Shown here: piece after piece, positions 8,257-19,100 of the stretch
Layout of the letters: each line of letters begins with the position of its first letter
How positions within the stretch are numbered: the first letter of the stretch is position 1
DNA from: Nostocales cyanobacterium HT-58-2
Lineage (GTDB): Bacteria; Cyanobacteriota; Cyanobacteriia; Cyanobacteriales; Nostocaceae
Direction of reading: 5' to 3'
NCBI GenBank assembly: GCA_002163975.1
Contig: CP019636.1
Coordinates: 3,855,001 to 3,919,000, forward strand
DNA: 64,000 nucleotides
The notes under the pieces: model-generated
Seen by the model: the letters and a program-made list of their open reading frames with translations, nothing else
What the model was told of the DNA's origin: nothing
Database searches by the model: none
Made by a program: the position numbers and the translations under genes

Positions 8257-10479
8257 CTACTCCAAGCTTTCACCTTCACTCGTAATCAACTGCAGATATG
8301 GACTTTGCACCTGTCGCAGTTCATCATGAGTACCACGTTGCACAACCTTACCGCGTTCGAGGACAATAATTTCATCACAATCACGAATCGTACTTAAGCG
8401 ATGTGCCACAATTAAACAAGTGCAGCCTCGCAGGCGTAAGTTTTGGTCAATAATTTTTTCGGTTTCGGTATCCAACGCGCTTGTCGCTTCATCCAGAACT
8501 AAAATCGATGGATTGTTAACAAGGGCACGAGCAATTTCTAACCGTTGTCGTTGTCCACCACTCAGATTCGTAGCACCTTCCAGTAAATCTGCATTGTAGC
8601 CACCCGGAAGCGATTGCACAACCTCGTGAATGGCTGCATCTCTGCACGCTTGCATTAAGTTACTATCTGGAATTGTGGTGTCCCATAATGTCAAGTTATC
8701 GCGGACACTGCCAGCAAAAAGCAAAATTTCTTGTTCAATCATGGCAACCGAATTCACCAATACCTGACGTGAAATTTGTGCTTTGGCTTGTCCGTCGAAG
8801 TAAATCTCACCTGCCCAAGGTTCATACAGCCCACATACAAGTTTGGCGATCGTCGATTTCCCAGAACCACTCCCACCAACCAACGCCACTCGCTGTCCTG
8901 GTTTGAGCGAAAGGCTAAAATTTTCAATCAAAGGGGGTGCAGTCCGGTTGTAGCCAAAGGTAATATCGCGTAGTTCGAGATATCCTTGCAGTTTTGGAGA
9001 AGTTACAAAAGAGTTATCGTCCATGAATTCTTTCTCTCCCCTGCTCCCCATCTCTAAATCCACTGGATTACGCAACACATCATCAAGCCGATTCAGATTG
9101 CCTTCGAGTTCTTGTAAATCACTCCCCAAGCTTATGAGTTGATTCACAGGTTGCATAAACTGCTGCATCAAGGATTGAAATGCTACTAGCATACCAATAC
9201 TCAAGGCACCATCCATAACACGCAACCCGCCAACAGCAAGCAACAGCATTGAGGTAATGCCAGACAGAAACGCTGGCAAAGCCCCTAACCGCTGATTCAG
9301 GTTGTCCATATCTTGCCGAACATTGACAGCCTTGGCGTAATATCCTGCCCAACGAGTAAAAAAATCTGACTCCAACCCGGAAGCTTTGAGGGTTTCCATA
9401 CTTTGCAAACCAGCGATCGCCACTCCACTGACTTTCCCCTGCTCTTGCATCAAGCGAATGTTTGTATCCACCCGCAACCGTGCTACCCACTGCAACGCCA
9501 AAAGATTGACAATCACAAAAGCAACACCAATCAAGGTTAACACTCGGTCATATTGCAGCATCACAACTGCGTAAAAAATCACCATCACAGTTGAAATGAC
9601 AGTTGTCGCCAATTTACCGGAGAGCAGATCAGCCAGGCGATCATTGAGTTGAATTCGACTACTAATTTCCCCAGCAAAGCGTTGATTATAAAAACTCACA
9701 GGAAGATGGAGAAGATGCCACAAAAAACGGCTTGACATTGACATTGCCAACTTAATTTTCATGCGGCGTAACAGTTGCAATTGCAATCGCGTTAACAATC
9801 CGCTCAAAACTGCGGTAAACAACATTGCAAATATCAATGGACGCAACCAATCTTCTCGCCCTTGAATCAGTACCTGATCAACAAACACCTGAGAAAAAGT
9901 TGGCATCGCCAATCCAGGTAACACTAGTAAAAAACCAGCTAATACACAGTAAACAAGCGACCAAATTGACCCGCGTAAGCGTGAGTACAATGCTAGAAAT
10001 AGGCTTGGCTTGCGTCCACCTTTCTTAAACTCTGAACTGGGTTCAAACACCAGAACAACCCCAGTGAACGCCGAGTTAAATTCTTCCAGCGAAACTGTAC
10101 GTGATCCAGTTGCAGGATCATTGAGATGAACGCGCTGACGGCTAAATCCTTCAACGACCAAAAAATGATTAAAATTCCAAAAAATAATATAAGGACATTC
10201 CAATTGTTGCAACGCGTCTAAATCTGCTTTAAAGCCTTTGGCTTGCAATCCATAACTTCGAGCCGCATTCAGCAAATTGGAAGCTTTACTACCATCCCGC
10301 GAAATACCGCAAGCTTGCCGTAGTTCCACTAAAGGCACAGTCCGACCATAGTAACCCAAAATCATACCCAAAGATGCTGCCCCGCATTCTACAGCTTCCA
10401 TTTGGAGTAACGTGGGAGTGCGACGTATAGGGCGAAGTTTCGGTTTTGCTTTTAATAGTTTTTGCCGAATTTTAAACAT
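8257..10479 (-). CDS. NHLM bacteriocin-export ABC transporter with C39 double-glycine peptidase
   Basis: A 740-residue transporter of the peptidase-containing ABC class (TIGR03796-like by architecture). The N-terminal C39 peptidase domain has an apparently complete catalytic set: Cys32 in VECGAAS, His105 in NHFLVVEG and Asp121 in LNDPATG. A membrane domain follows (about 160-450), then an ABC ATPase with GGSGSGKST, LSGGQRQRLEIARAL, ILVLDEATSALD and AHRLST. C39 domains cleave after the GG of leader peptides during export. The window contains six matching precursors (leaders ending VAGG) on the plus strand near 34-39 kb, so these are the likely substrates. No clear Shine-Dalgarno precedes the ATG. 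Confidence 0.92.
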   Translation of the reverse strand: MFKIRQKLLKAKPKLRPIRRTPTLLQMEAVECGAASLGMILGYYGRTVPLVELRQACGISRDGSKASNLLNAARSYGLQAKGFKADLDALQQLECPYIIFWNFNHFLVVEGFSRQRVHLNDPATGSRTVSLEEFNSAFTGVVLVFEPSSEFKKGGRKPSLFLALYSRLRGSIWSLVYCVLAGFLLVLPGLAMPTFSQVFVDQVLIQGREDWLRPLIFAMLFTAVLSGLLTRLQLQLLRRMKIKLAMSMSSRFLWHLLHLPVSFYNQRFAGEISSRIQLNDRLADLLSGKLATTVISTVMVIFYAVVMLQYDRVLTLIGVAFVIVNLLALQWVARLRVDTNIRLMQEQGKVSGVAIAGLQSMETLKASGLESDFFTRWAGYYAKAVNVRQDMDNLNQRLGALPAFLSGITSMLLLAVGGLRVMDGALSIGMLVAFQSLMQQFMQPVNQLISLGSDLQELEGNLNRLDDVLRNPVDLEMGSRGEKEFMDDNSFVTSPKLQGYLELRDITFGYNRTAPPLIENFSLSLKPGQRVALVGGSGSGKSTIAKLVCGLYEPWAGEIYFDGQAKAQISRQVLVNSVAMIEQEILLFAGSVRDNLTLWDTTIPDSNLMQACRDAAIHEVVQSLPGGYNADLLEGATNLSGGQRQRLEIARALVNNPSILVLDEATSALDTETEKIIDQNLRLRGCTCLIVAHRLSTIRDCDEIIVLERGKVVQRGTHDELRQVQSPYLQLITSEGESLE

Positions 10480-10518
10480 AAGCGTGATGCAAATTATATA
10501 GACACCTCCGCGCTGACT

Positions 10519-10589
10519 ACCCCACCCCTAACCCCTCCCCTTAGCAAGGGGAGGGGAGGATTTGGCACAAGCCAAAGCCGGGGTGGGGT
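10519..10589. repeat. Nested palindromic repeat element
   Basis: The inner hairpin is CCCCTCCCCTT, loop AGC, AAGGGGAGGGG (10532-10556). The outer arms ACCCCACCCC (10519-10528) and GGGGTGGGGT (10580-10589) are also complementary. It is a dispersed cyanobacterial repeat type, lying between a tpsA-like gene and the peptidase-ABC gene; in the direction of transcription it could also act as a terminator or mRNA-stability hairpin. Confidence 0.75.
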
Positions 10590-10681
10590 TCTGCGGGAAT
10601 AGACACTAATCAACCAGATTTGATATCAGCCCCTTTCCTACAAGGGAGAGAGACTTTGAATCCACCCACTTGTTCAATTCA

Positions 10682-13600
10682 CTATTTCATGGCAGGGCAA
10701 ACTGATGCAGTGGGGCGAGAAGATGGTGTAGCTTGAGGGACTTGGGCAACTAATATGATATTGCCATCGCTATCTTTAACCCAGCCTTGCGCCTCGACAA
10801 TTTCAGTGACAGCCTTGGAAGTATTAAAACTCCCCGCGTCTCCTCGTCCCCGCATCCCCCCGTCAGCCTTATAGCTTTCCCCATCTAGAGTTGCCAGAGG
10901 ACTCAAGTTTGGTGTACCTGGTAGTGGTTCCAAAGGATTGGGTGGTAAACTACCGCGTCCAGTGATAATAAATTCGCCTAATGGTTTAGCACTGGGGCTT
11001 CTGGGGCAAATTTGGGCAATTTGGGTACTGGCGTCAACGACTTGTCCTGGCAATTCTATCAGTCCTTGTCCGGGTTGAACTTCTGGTTGAGTAATAGAAA
11101 TTTGTCCGGGTACACCTAATTCTGAAGTGGCGGTGATGTCACTTTCAGGTGTCCCTTGCTGCCGTGCTTGGATACCAAAAATACTTTGGGCACGGATGTT
11201 AACGTTACCGCCTCTACCTCTGAAAGCATTTGCAGTGATGTCACTATTTTCAGATGGAACGGCGACAATAAAGGGTGAATTGATACTGATGTTACCGCCA
11301 TCTCCTCCGGCTTGAGCTGTGCCTGCGGTGGTGGAAATTTGACTATCACGACGCAGCAATAGGAATTCTCCTAATTGCAAGTTAATATTACCGCCTTGGG
11401 TGCTAGCAGTTTGAGCAGAAATTGTGCCATTGTCAAGAGCCAGAGTACCTGCTTGGAGTGTGATATCACCTGCGTTCCCTGTACCATCACTACTGACTGA
11501 TATTTTTGCCCCATCCCGAATTATCACTTGACGTGGATCAATAAAGATGCTGCCACCTTGCCCTGTGGAACCTGGAGCAGTACTGGCAAAGATGCCACTG
11601 GCAGAACTTTCAGAAAGGACAACATCGCTCACTCTATCAGTTGAGCCAGAAGATTTTATTTGTTCTCCAATTAAAGCCAGTCGATTACTATAGTTGGGGT
11701 CAGTTCCAGAAAGGGTGATTTTATCTCTGACGTTGAGTCTAATAGCTCCAGCATTACCACTACTGCGGGTAATATTAGCAATTTGTCCACCATTGACAGC
11801 CTCAAAATTATTCGCATTGATGGTGACATTTCCGGCATTACCATCATTGAAAGTTGCCGCAGTGACAACCGCACCATCTGCCACTCGAAAATTGCCTGTA
11901 CTCAAGACGATGTTACCAGCATCACCTGATGCCCCTCTTTCGGTTAAAGCTACTATTCCACTCGAAAAACCAGTAGTGCCAATACCCGAAAGGGTAACAG
12001 AATCAGAAGTATTTATCCGAATTTCTCCTCCTCTACCCTTACCACCTGGAAGATTGCCAGATTGTCGGAGAACCGCAGCACCGATTTGAGAACCATCAGT
12101 GACTCTCAGGTTACGAGCATTGATATCAATGATACCACTGTTACCTACGCCACCTGAAATAACATTGCTGAGGATGGAGCCGGAGTTTGATAGAGAAACT
12201 AGATCAGATGCTTGAACAAATATGTTACCTGCTTCACCCTTTCCACCCGTAACGGTAGAGAGAAAGGCGTTATTAGTTAACGAGAGTGAGTTGCTTGTTA
12301 GTCTGATATTACCACCCTTGCCCACACCGCCAGATCCCACTGTGCTGAAGACTCCGCTAGAGCGTCCATTGCTGCCGACACCATCAAACTTAACACTATT
12401 ACGGACATCGAGAGTAATATCACCTGCCTGACCTTGCCCAACAGTGGTAGCACTGAGTTGTCCACCATTGCTTAAAGATAAAGAACCTGCTGTCAGCTTA
12501 ATATTGCCTGCATTACCTACACCACCAGGCTCTACCGTACTGTAAGCACCGCTAGAAAGTCCATTGCTGCCGACACCATCAAACTTGACATTATCACGAG
12601 CATCGATAGTAATATTACCACCATTACCTTGTCCTACAGTACTGGAAACCAGTTGAGCGCCATTAGTCACAGAAAGGGAACCTGTTGTCAGCCGGATGTC
12701 TCCCCCTTTGCCTGCGCCTCCAGGTAATAATTGCGTAGCAATACTACTAGAGAATCCCTTGCTACTAACACCATCTAAGTTAATAGCATCACGAGCATTG
12801 ATAGTAATATTACCTGCCCTCTTACCTGAAAAGCTGGACAATTGACCACCATTTGTCAATGAGAGAGTTCCTGTTGTTATGAATATATCTCCACCATTGC
12901 TTTGATTTCCGAAAGCGATCGCACTGCTGACAATTCCAAAACTACTACCTACACCGTCAAAGCTAACTGTATCGCGAGCATCAACAGTAATATTACCAGC
13001 ATCGCCTTGACCAAAAGTGGCAGCGTTGAGTTGGCTACCATTTGTTAGAGACAATGTTCGTGCACTGATGCGGATATCTCCACCATTCCCTACGGCATTA
13101 GAACCAACTGAATTGCTTGCGCTGCTGCTATATTTATTACCTTCAGAAGTATCAAATCTGACTTTATCGCGGGCATCAACAGTAATATTACCAGCATTTC
13201 CTCTTCCATCAGTGCTGGCAACTAGTGCAGCTCCATTTGTTAGAGACAGCGAACCAGTTGTAATCTGGATATTTCCACCTTTACCAACACCCCCTGTTAA
13301 CAAGCCACTTTGGATACCAGTAATAGCATTGCCTACTACATCATCCAAATTCACTGTATCGCGGGCATTAATGATTATATTGCCTGCATTGCCTTGCCCG
13401 GAAACGTTGCTAGATATTTGGGAACCACCGCTTAACGAAAGTGTTCCCGTTGTTACCTTGATATCTCCTCCCTGACCCACACCTGTATTAAACACTCCAC
13501 TTATGGCAGAACCTTCACTGTCAAATTTAACGGTATCACGGGCATCAATAGTGATGTTTCCTGCATCACCTTTACTATTGGTACTACTACTTAAAAAAGC

Positions 13601-15493
13601 TCCATTGGTCACTAAAAGAGTACCTGTTGTTACCTGAATATCTCCTGCTTTACCTACAGCCCCAGGTTGTAGAGAAGCGATCGCACGGCTGTTGATTTCC
13701 TCTCCTTTACCGTCAAAAATAACGCGATCACCAGCATTAATGATAATACTGCCACCAATTCCTTGTCCACGAACACTGGCTTGAAGTTCAGAACCATTAG
13801 TAGCAGAAAATGTTCTAGTGTTAATGTTAATGTTACTACCATTACCTATAGCAGCCGTATCTACAACGGCATTAATATCGCTATCTACCAAGGAAACAAA
13901 ATCAGAAGCTTGAATAAAAACATTACCAGCATTTCCTCTACCATTTGTGCTGGCTTTTAATAAAGCACTATCAGTTAAGGACAAAGTTCCTGACTTGATA
14001 TTAATGTTACCCCCGATACCTTCTGCCCCAGCCTCCAGATCACTAAAAATGCCACTAATAAACCCGCCCTTTTGCCCAGAAATAGTGACTGCACCACCAA
14101 CATCAATGTTGATATTGCCGCCATTTCCACGTCCGCCGGGAAGGTTATTCTGGGTGTCAGTTCCACGCAGCCCAGCTTGTAATTGAGCGCCATCTTTTAA
14201 AGACAGTGAACCTGCTATGATATTAATGTCACCACCATTGCCTACTCCCCCTCTTTCTATGTTGCTCAAAATGTCGGCATATGAGAGTGAAACACTATCC
14301 TTAGCCTGTATCGAGATACTACCAGCATCCCCCTGTCCAAAAGTGTTAGTATTTAAGACGCTGCCATTGAGCAGTGCGAGTGATCCAGTACTAATGTTGA
14401 TATCGCCGCCTTTACCTACAGAGGTTGGTTGGGGAACATTAGCAATAAAGCTATCATCACTTAAGGTCATTGCCCCTGTGGCATTAATAGCAATATTTCC
14501 CGCCTTGCTTTGAGATGTACCCAATCCCGTGTCTATTCCCGCCCGTAGTTTGCTTTCTCCCGCCAAACTCAAATTTTGAGCATTGATAGCGATACTACCA
14601 CCATTAGCACCACGGACATTCACCTCAGCCGCATTAGTCAGAGAGACATTGGCGCGGGGTACATCGTTAGGAACACTCACGCTGAGAGTATTGCCTGCAA
14701 TATTGAGTCCCACAACTCCCGGCGCTGCCAATCCTGCTAACTCAATGTTCCCACCATAAGCCCTGAGTCCGCCACCCTCGACGTTGATGTTACCACCAAC
14801 AAGCAATAAACTGTTACCGTCTGGTACTCTTAAACCTGTAACGCTTTCACCACTCAGACTGATACCTGCGGGAGCTTGAGACCGATTGGTAATTGCTCCG
14901 GGGTTAAGTTGATTCAACAGCAACGCCGAAGGGTTCACAGTTAACAGGGGTGGTGCTTCCGGATTCGTTGCACTAAATACACCTTGCTCACCAAAACGAA
15001 AGGCATTTGCCGTTGTCCCTACAAACGAACCACCGAGATCTAATCGCGCATTGGGACCAAACAAAATCCCGTTGGGATTGAGAAAGAAGAGATTCGCAGC
15101 ACCATCTACCCCCAACGTTCCCAAAATATTCGAGATTTGCCCACCTGTCACCCGCGTCAAAATATTTTGCACACCAACAGGATTGACAAAATACACTCTT
15201 TGCCCGTCACCTACATTAAACTGACTAAAACTGTGAAAGAGGTTGCCCCCGCGTTGGGCACCACCCTCAATTCTGTCGCCCAGTGCGTCCTTAATTAAGA
15301 CATTGGGAGTGAGTCGGGAACCTTCCGCGCCAAGCGTGTTATCAGGGGTAATTTGCGCGTGGGCAGGTGTACTGATTAATACTAGCAGGCAAGTGATGAG
15401 CGATCGCGAAGTGGGCGCTTTGCGGCATCGCTCAAACCACTTGTGTTGTTGAGTCAAAACATAACGTTGGCAAACATCATAGATGAATTTCAT
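10682..15493 (-). CDS. TpsA-like filamentous haemagglutinin-domain exoprotein 2 (largest)
   Basis: About 1603 residues, the longest exoprotein in the window. I place the start at the ATG at 15493 (MKFIYDV), because AGGAG lies 7 nt upstream of it. An ATG 15 nt earlier overlaps that site. The N-terminus is unusually long, with a charged stretch before the hydrophobic core of the signal (LITCLLVLISTPAHA-QITPD). Then come the secretion domain with NLFFLNPNGILFGPN, a very long run of beta-helix repeats (GQGDAGNITVDARD, VSFDGVGS, LSLTNGSQL; about 55 residues each), and the conserved C-terminal block with QICPRSPSAKPLGEF and a final VCPAMK. It lies 18 nt downstream of the previous tpsA-like gene, so the two are probably co-transcribed. 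Confidence 0.88.
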   Translation of the reverse strand: MKFIYDVCQRYVLTQQHKWFERCRKAPTSRSLITCLLVLISTPAHAQITPDNTLGAEGSRLTPNVLIKDALGDRIEGGAQRGGNLFHSFSQFNVGDGQRVYFVNPVGVQNILTRVTGGQISNILGTLGVDGAANLFFLNPNGILFGPNARLDLGGSFVGTTANAFRFGEQGVFSATNPEAPPLLTVNPSALLLNQLNPGAITNRSQAPAGISLSGESVTGLRVPDGNSLLLVGGNINVEGGGLRAYGGNIELAGLAAPGVVGLNIAGNTLSVSVPNDVPRANVSLTNAAEVNVRGANGGSIAINAQNLSLAGESKLRAGIDTGLGTSQSKAGNIAINATGAMTLSDDSFIANVPQPTSVGKGGDINISTGSLALLNGSVLNTNTFGQGDAGSISIQAKDSVSLSYADILSNIERGGVGNGGDINIIAGSLSLKDGAQLQAGLRGTDTQNNLPGGRGNGGNINIDVGGAVTISGQKGGFISGIFSDLEAGAEGIGGNINIKSGTLSLTDSALLKASTNGRGNAGNVFIQASDFVSLVDSDINAVVDTAAIGNGSNININTRTFSATNGSELQASVRGQGIGGSIIINAGDRVIFDGKGEEINSRAIASLQPGAVGKAGDIQVTTGTLLVTNGAFLSSSTNSKGDAGNITIDARDTVKFDSEGSAISGVFNTGVGQGGDIKVTTGTLSLSGGSQISSNVSGQGNAGNIIINARDTVNLDDVVGNAITGIQSGLLTGGVGKGGNIQITTGSLSLTNGAALVASTDGRGNAGNITVDARDKVRFDTSEGNKYSSSASNSVGSNAVGNGGDIRISARTLSLTNGSQLNAATFGQGDAGNITVDARDTVSFDGVGSSFGIVSSAIAFGNQSNGGDIFITTGTLSLTNGGQLSSFSGKRAGNITINARDAINLDGVSSKGFSSSIATQLLPGGAGKGGDIRLTTGSLSVTNGAQLVSSTVGQGNGGNITIDARDNVKFDGVGSNGLSSGAYSTVEPGGVGNAGNIKLTAGSLSLSNGGQLSATTVGQGQAGDITLDVRNSVKFDGVGSNGRSSGVFSTVGSGGVGKGGNIRLTSNSLSLTNNAFLSTVTGGKGEAGNIFVQASDLVSLSNSGSILSNVISGGVGNSGIIDINARNLRVTDGSQIGAAVLRQSGNLPGGKGRGGEIRINTSDSVTLSGIGTTGFSSGIVALTERGASGDAGNIVLSTGNFRVADGAVVTAATFNDGNAGNVTINANNFEAVNGGQIANITRSSGNAGAIRLNVRDKITLSGTDPNYSNRLALIGEQIKSSGSTDRVSDVVLSESSASGIFASTAPGSTGQGGSIFIDPRQVIIRDGAKISVSSDGTGNAGDITLQAGTLALDNGTISAQTASTQGGNINLQLGEFLLLRRDSQISTTAGTAQAGGDGGNISINSPFIVAVPSENSDITANAFRGRGGNVNIRAQSIFGIQARQQGTPESDITATSELGVPGQISITQPEVQPGQGLIELPGQVVDASTQIAQICPRSPSAKPLGEFIITGRGSLPPNPLEPLPGTPNLSPLATLDGESYKADGGMRGRGDAGSFNTSKAVTEIVEAQGWVKDSDGNIILVAQVPQATPSSRPTASVCPAMK

Positions 15494-15511
15494 CGCAGCA
15501 CTCCTCATCTT

Positions 15512-18500
15512 TTAGTGTCTCGATACCGGACATCCTATTGCCGCAGTATGAGTATACGGTGTGACTTGAGATGCAAAGGCAACTAGCATGATATTGCCGT
15601 CGCTATCTTTAACCCAACCTTGCGCTTCAACAATTTCAGTGACACCTTTGGAAGCTTTAAAACTCCCCGCGTCACCCTGTCCCCGCGTCAAAACGTCTCC
15701 AGAACCTTCCTCGTCCAGAGTTGCCAGCCGACTCAGTTCTGCTTTACCTGCCAATGGTTCTAGAGGATTCGGTTGTAAACTGCCGCGTCCGGTGATGATG
15801 AACTCACCCAAGGGTTTGGCATTGGGGCTTCTAGGACAGATTTGGGCAATTTGGGTAGTAGCGTCAACGACAGAGGAAGGTAGTTCGATGATTCCTTGGG
15901 TGCGTTGAATTTCAGGTTGATTAATGTCAATCTGTCCCTGCACTCCTAATTCTGAACTGGCAGTGATGTCACTTTGTGAGGTGGGGAAGGAAGCGGGAAC
16001 GATGCCGAACAGTGCATTGGTGTTGATGGTGATGTTACCGCCACGTCCTTGAAAGGCGTTGGCTGATATATCGCTGTTTTCTTTGGGAACTGCAATAATT
16101 GCTTTGGCGTTAATTGTGATGTTACCCCCGTTGCTGTCTACTTGAGGCGCTCCGGCAGTTGTAGAAATAAGGCTGCCTTTACGTAGCAGCAGAATATCAT
16201 CAACACTTAAGAATATATTACCTCCGCTTCTTGTTGTAGTTTCAGCAGAGATTTCTGAGCGATTATTTAGTTGTAAAGTCTCACCTTGGACTTGAATTTT
16301 TCCACTTTCGCCACTGCCAAAACTACTAACAGAAACGACAGCTCGATTGTTGAGGTCGAGTGCTCGCGAAGTCATAAAGATTGTGCCACCTGTACCCTGC
16401 CCGTTGGAAGTCACCCGACTGAGGATATTACTGTCGTCAACCGTTAGGCGATCGCCAGCATTGAGAGTGATAGCTCCAGCATCCCCTTGCCCAGCAGTTG
16501 AGGAAACTAATGCAGCCTCATTCCTCAGAGAAATCAAATCACGAGCATTCAGGGTAATATTCCCACCTTTACCAACTGCATTCTGACTCACACTGCTCGT
16601 AATATCTGCGTTGTCCAAGGAAATGCGATCGCGTGCCCGGACAATCACGCTACCAGCATCACCTTGTCCTTCGGTATTTGTCCTCAGTTCCGCATTATTT
16701 GAGAGCAAGAGTGAACCTGTAGTAATTTCAATATTCCCGCCTTTGCCAACAGTGTCTTTTCCTATCAAACCACTAGACGCTGCGCTAGCACCAAATGCGC
16801 CACTAGCAGTTCGCTGACTTGTTCCGTCAAATACCACGCGATCGCGAGCATTGATAATAATGTTACCTGCATTGCCACGTCCATTAGAGACTTCTGCTAA
16901 TAACTGAGCGCCATTTGTGACAAACAATGAACCCGTGTTGATTTCAATATTGCCACCATTGCCAACTGGTTGTTTCAAAATTCCAAGTTGTCCAACAGTA
17001 CTGAAGACTCCACTGGGATGAACATTGTCACCTTGCACAAATCCAATACTATCAACAGCAACTTGCAGTGGTCCAGAGCCATCAAAAGTCATTGTATCGC
17101 GGGCATTGAGGCTGATATTTCCAGCATCGCCTTGTCCAAAGGTGCTACTGTCAATCTGACTGCCCCCAGTGAGGAACAGAGAACCAGTCCTGATGTCAAT
17201 ATTTCCTCCGTTACCCTCTGCTCCAAGAATCACCTTGCTGGCAATACTGCTGTCATCTAAAGTAATAGTGTCACGGGCATTAATCGTGATATTACCTGCA
17301 TCCCCTTTACCACCTGTACTAGTTTGCAATTGTGCCTTATTAATGGAAAGTGAACCAGTATTAATCTCAATGTTGCCAGCCCTACCTACCGCTTTGGGGT
17401 ACAATACATTGTAAATACTCAACTTTGACTGATCGCTACGATTTACCAAAACACGATCACGAGCATTGATGATAACATTACCTGCATTGCCTTTACCAGA
17501 AGTACTGGCAACAATTTCTCCATCATTAGTGACAGATAATGAGTTAGTGTTAATCGTAATATTGCCACTGTTACCTTCTGCTCCAGGTTCCACTGTGCTA
17601 AAAATACCGTTAAAAACGTTGCTTGTCGTTGGATTAATCCTATCTAAATAAACTTCGCGAGCATTGATAGTAATGTTTCCAGAATCACCTTTTCCATAAG
17701 TACTAGCACTTAATTGAGCACTGTTGGTGAGAGAAAGGGAGCCAGTGGTCAGCTCAATGTTACCGCCCTTACCTTTACCTAAACGTTCCACATCACTCAA
17801 AATAAAACTGTTGCCATCTAAGGAGATGCGATCACGTGCTTGAACGATGACATTTCCTGCATTTCCCTGACCGCCTGTACTGGCAATAATTTTCGATCCA
17901 TCTGTAATATCGAGTGAGGCAGTGGAAATCTGAATATTACCGCCATTGCCTATACTAGGGAGAAATAGGAAAAATCCTGGAAAAACTGAGTTATCAATGA
18001 TACTTTGCTGGGCAAGTCGAAGAGTTCCAGTGGTATTGAGGATAATATCTCCCGCTTGAGTGTTTCGTGTCCCCCCAAATAAAATTCCTGCTCGTATATT
18101 ACTCCCTCCAACAATATCTAAATTACGAGCGTTGATCGTCACATTCCCGCCACCATCACTCCTCAGACTCCTCACATCAATTGTCGATTGATTGTTAAGT
18201 GATACGTCTGCACGTGGAAGATCTGAAGGAAAACTAAGACTACCATCAGCATTTAGTCCAACAGAACCCACGCCTTCTACTGCTCCAATCTCTACACGAC
18301 CTCCCAGCGCATACAACTCTCCCTCGTCCATCTGGACATTACCTCCAACCAAGAGCAAATTCTTTCCAAGAGGAACCGATAGGAATCCTTGGTTGGCGAT
18401 CGCCCCTGGATTGAGTTGATTAAACAGCAACGCTGAAGGATTCACCGTCAACAATGCTGGCGCTTCTGGATTCGTCGCACTAAACACACCCTGCTCGCCA

Positions 18501-18940
18501 AAGCGAAACGCACTTGCTGTCGTCCCTACAAAAGAACCACCCACATCCAATCGAGCATTGGGACCAAAGACAATTCCATTGGGATTGAGCAAAAACAGAT
18601 TCGCGTTGCCGATGTCAACTCCCAACGTTCCCAAAATATTCGAGGCTTGCCCACCTGTCACCCGTGTCAGAATATTTTGTACACCCGGATTGACAAAATA
18701 TACTCTTTGCCCATTACCCACATTAAACTGACTAAAACTGTGGAAAAGGTTGCCTCCCCGTTGAGCACCGCCAGAGATGCTGTCAGCCGCTGCACCCTTA
18801 ATTTGAACGTTGGGTGTGAGGCGCGAACTTTCTGTACCAAGGGTGTTATCCGGAGTAATTTGAGCGTGAGCAGTCGTGCTGATAAATAGGCTAAGGCTAC
18901 ATAGCACAGAGTATTCAAGCCAACTGTGTTTCTGATTCAT
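15512..18940 (-). CDS. TpsA-like filamentous haemagglutinin-domain exoprotein 3
   Basis: An 1142-residue protein with signal peptide (STTAHA-QITPDNT), secretion domain (GGAQRGGNLFHSFSQFNVG, NLFLLNPNGIVFGPN), beta-helix repeats, and the conserved C-terminal block (QICPRSPNAKPLGEF, final GCPVSRH). Its first roughly 170 codons and at least 70 nt upstream are almost identical to the gene at 19101-22913, so the two are recent duplicates that differ mainly in the repeat region. A small difference marks it: VDIGNAN in place of VDGSAN in the secretion domain. It sits upstream of exoprotein 2 in the same direction. Confidence 0.88.
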   Translation of the reverse strand: MNQKHSWLEYSVLCSLSLFISTTAHAQITPDNTLGTESSRLTPNVQIKGAAADSISGGAQRGGNLFHSFSQFNVGNGQRVYFVNPGVQNILTRVTGGQASNILGTLGVDIGNANLFLLNPNGIVFGPNARLDVGGSFVGTTASAFRFGEQGVFSATNPEAPALLTVNPSALLFNQLNPGAIANQGFLSVPLGKNLLLVGGNVQMDEGELYALGGRVEIGAVEGVGSVGLNADGSLSFPSDLPRADVSLNNQSTIDVRSLRSDGGGNVTINARNLDIVGGSNIRAGILFGGTRNTQAGDIILNTTGTLRLAQQSIIDNSVFPGFFLFLPSIGNGGNIQISTASLDITDGSKIIASTGGQGNAGNVIVQARDRISLDGNSFILSDVERLGKGKGGNIELTTGSLSLTNSAQLSASTYGKGDSGNITINAREVYLDRINPTTSNVFNGIFSTVEPGAEGNSGNITINTNSLSVTNDGEIVASTSGKGNAGNVIINARDRVLVNRSDQSKLSIYNVLYPKAVGRAGNIEINTGSLSINKAQLQTSTGGKGDAGNITINARDTITLDDSSIASKVILGAEGNGGNIDIRTGSLFLTGGSQIDSSTFGQGDAGNISLNARDTMTFDGSGPLQVAVDSIGFVQGDNVHPSGVFSTVGQLGILKQPVGNGGNIEINTGSLFVTNGAQLLAEVSNGRGNAGNIIINARDRVVFDGTSQRTASGAFGASAASSGLIGKDTVGKGGNIEITTGSLLLSNNAELRTNTEGQGDAGSVIVRARDRISLDNADITSSVSQNAVGKGGNITLNARDLISLRNEAALVSSTAGQGDAGAITLNAGDRLTVDDSNILSRVTSNGQGTGGTIFMTSRALDLNNRAVVSVSSFGSGESGKIQVQGETLQLNNRSEISAETTTRSGGNIFLSVDDILLLRKGSLISTTAGAPQVDSNGGNITINAKAIIAVPKENSDISANAFQGRGGNITINTNALFGIVPASFPTSQSDITASSELGVQGQIDINQPEIQRTQGIIELPSSVVDATTQIAQICPRSPNAKPLGEFIITGRGSLQPNPLEPLAGKAELSRLATLDEEGSGDVLTRGQGDAGSFKASKGVTEIVEAQGWVKDSDGNIMLVAFASQVTPYTHTAAIGCPVSRH

Positions 18941-19020
18941 CAGGAACTATCTTTAGTGATGGTAGGTGCTTTGTCTTGAAGCTATGTTCATGACTATTTC
19001 TGGTTATGCTCCACATATGC
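18941..19020 (-). repeat. Duplicated upstream region of exoprotein 3
   Basis: The sequence upstream of the ATG at 18940 is repeated almost base for base upstream of the ATG at 22913 (22914-22996), diverging only near CCACATATGCAG. The duplication therefore includes the leader and probably the promoter, not just the coding region. Confidence 0.85.
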
Positions 19021-19100
19021 AGCAGTCGTCAGGCGCTTGGGCAACAAGAGCAATATACTGACTAATAAGTATAGTTCGCAGAGTTACTATCGCATAAGTG

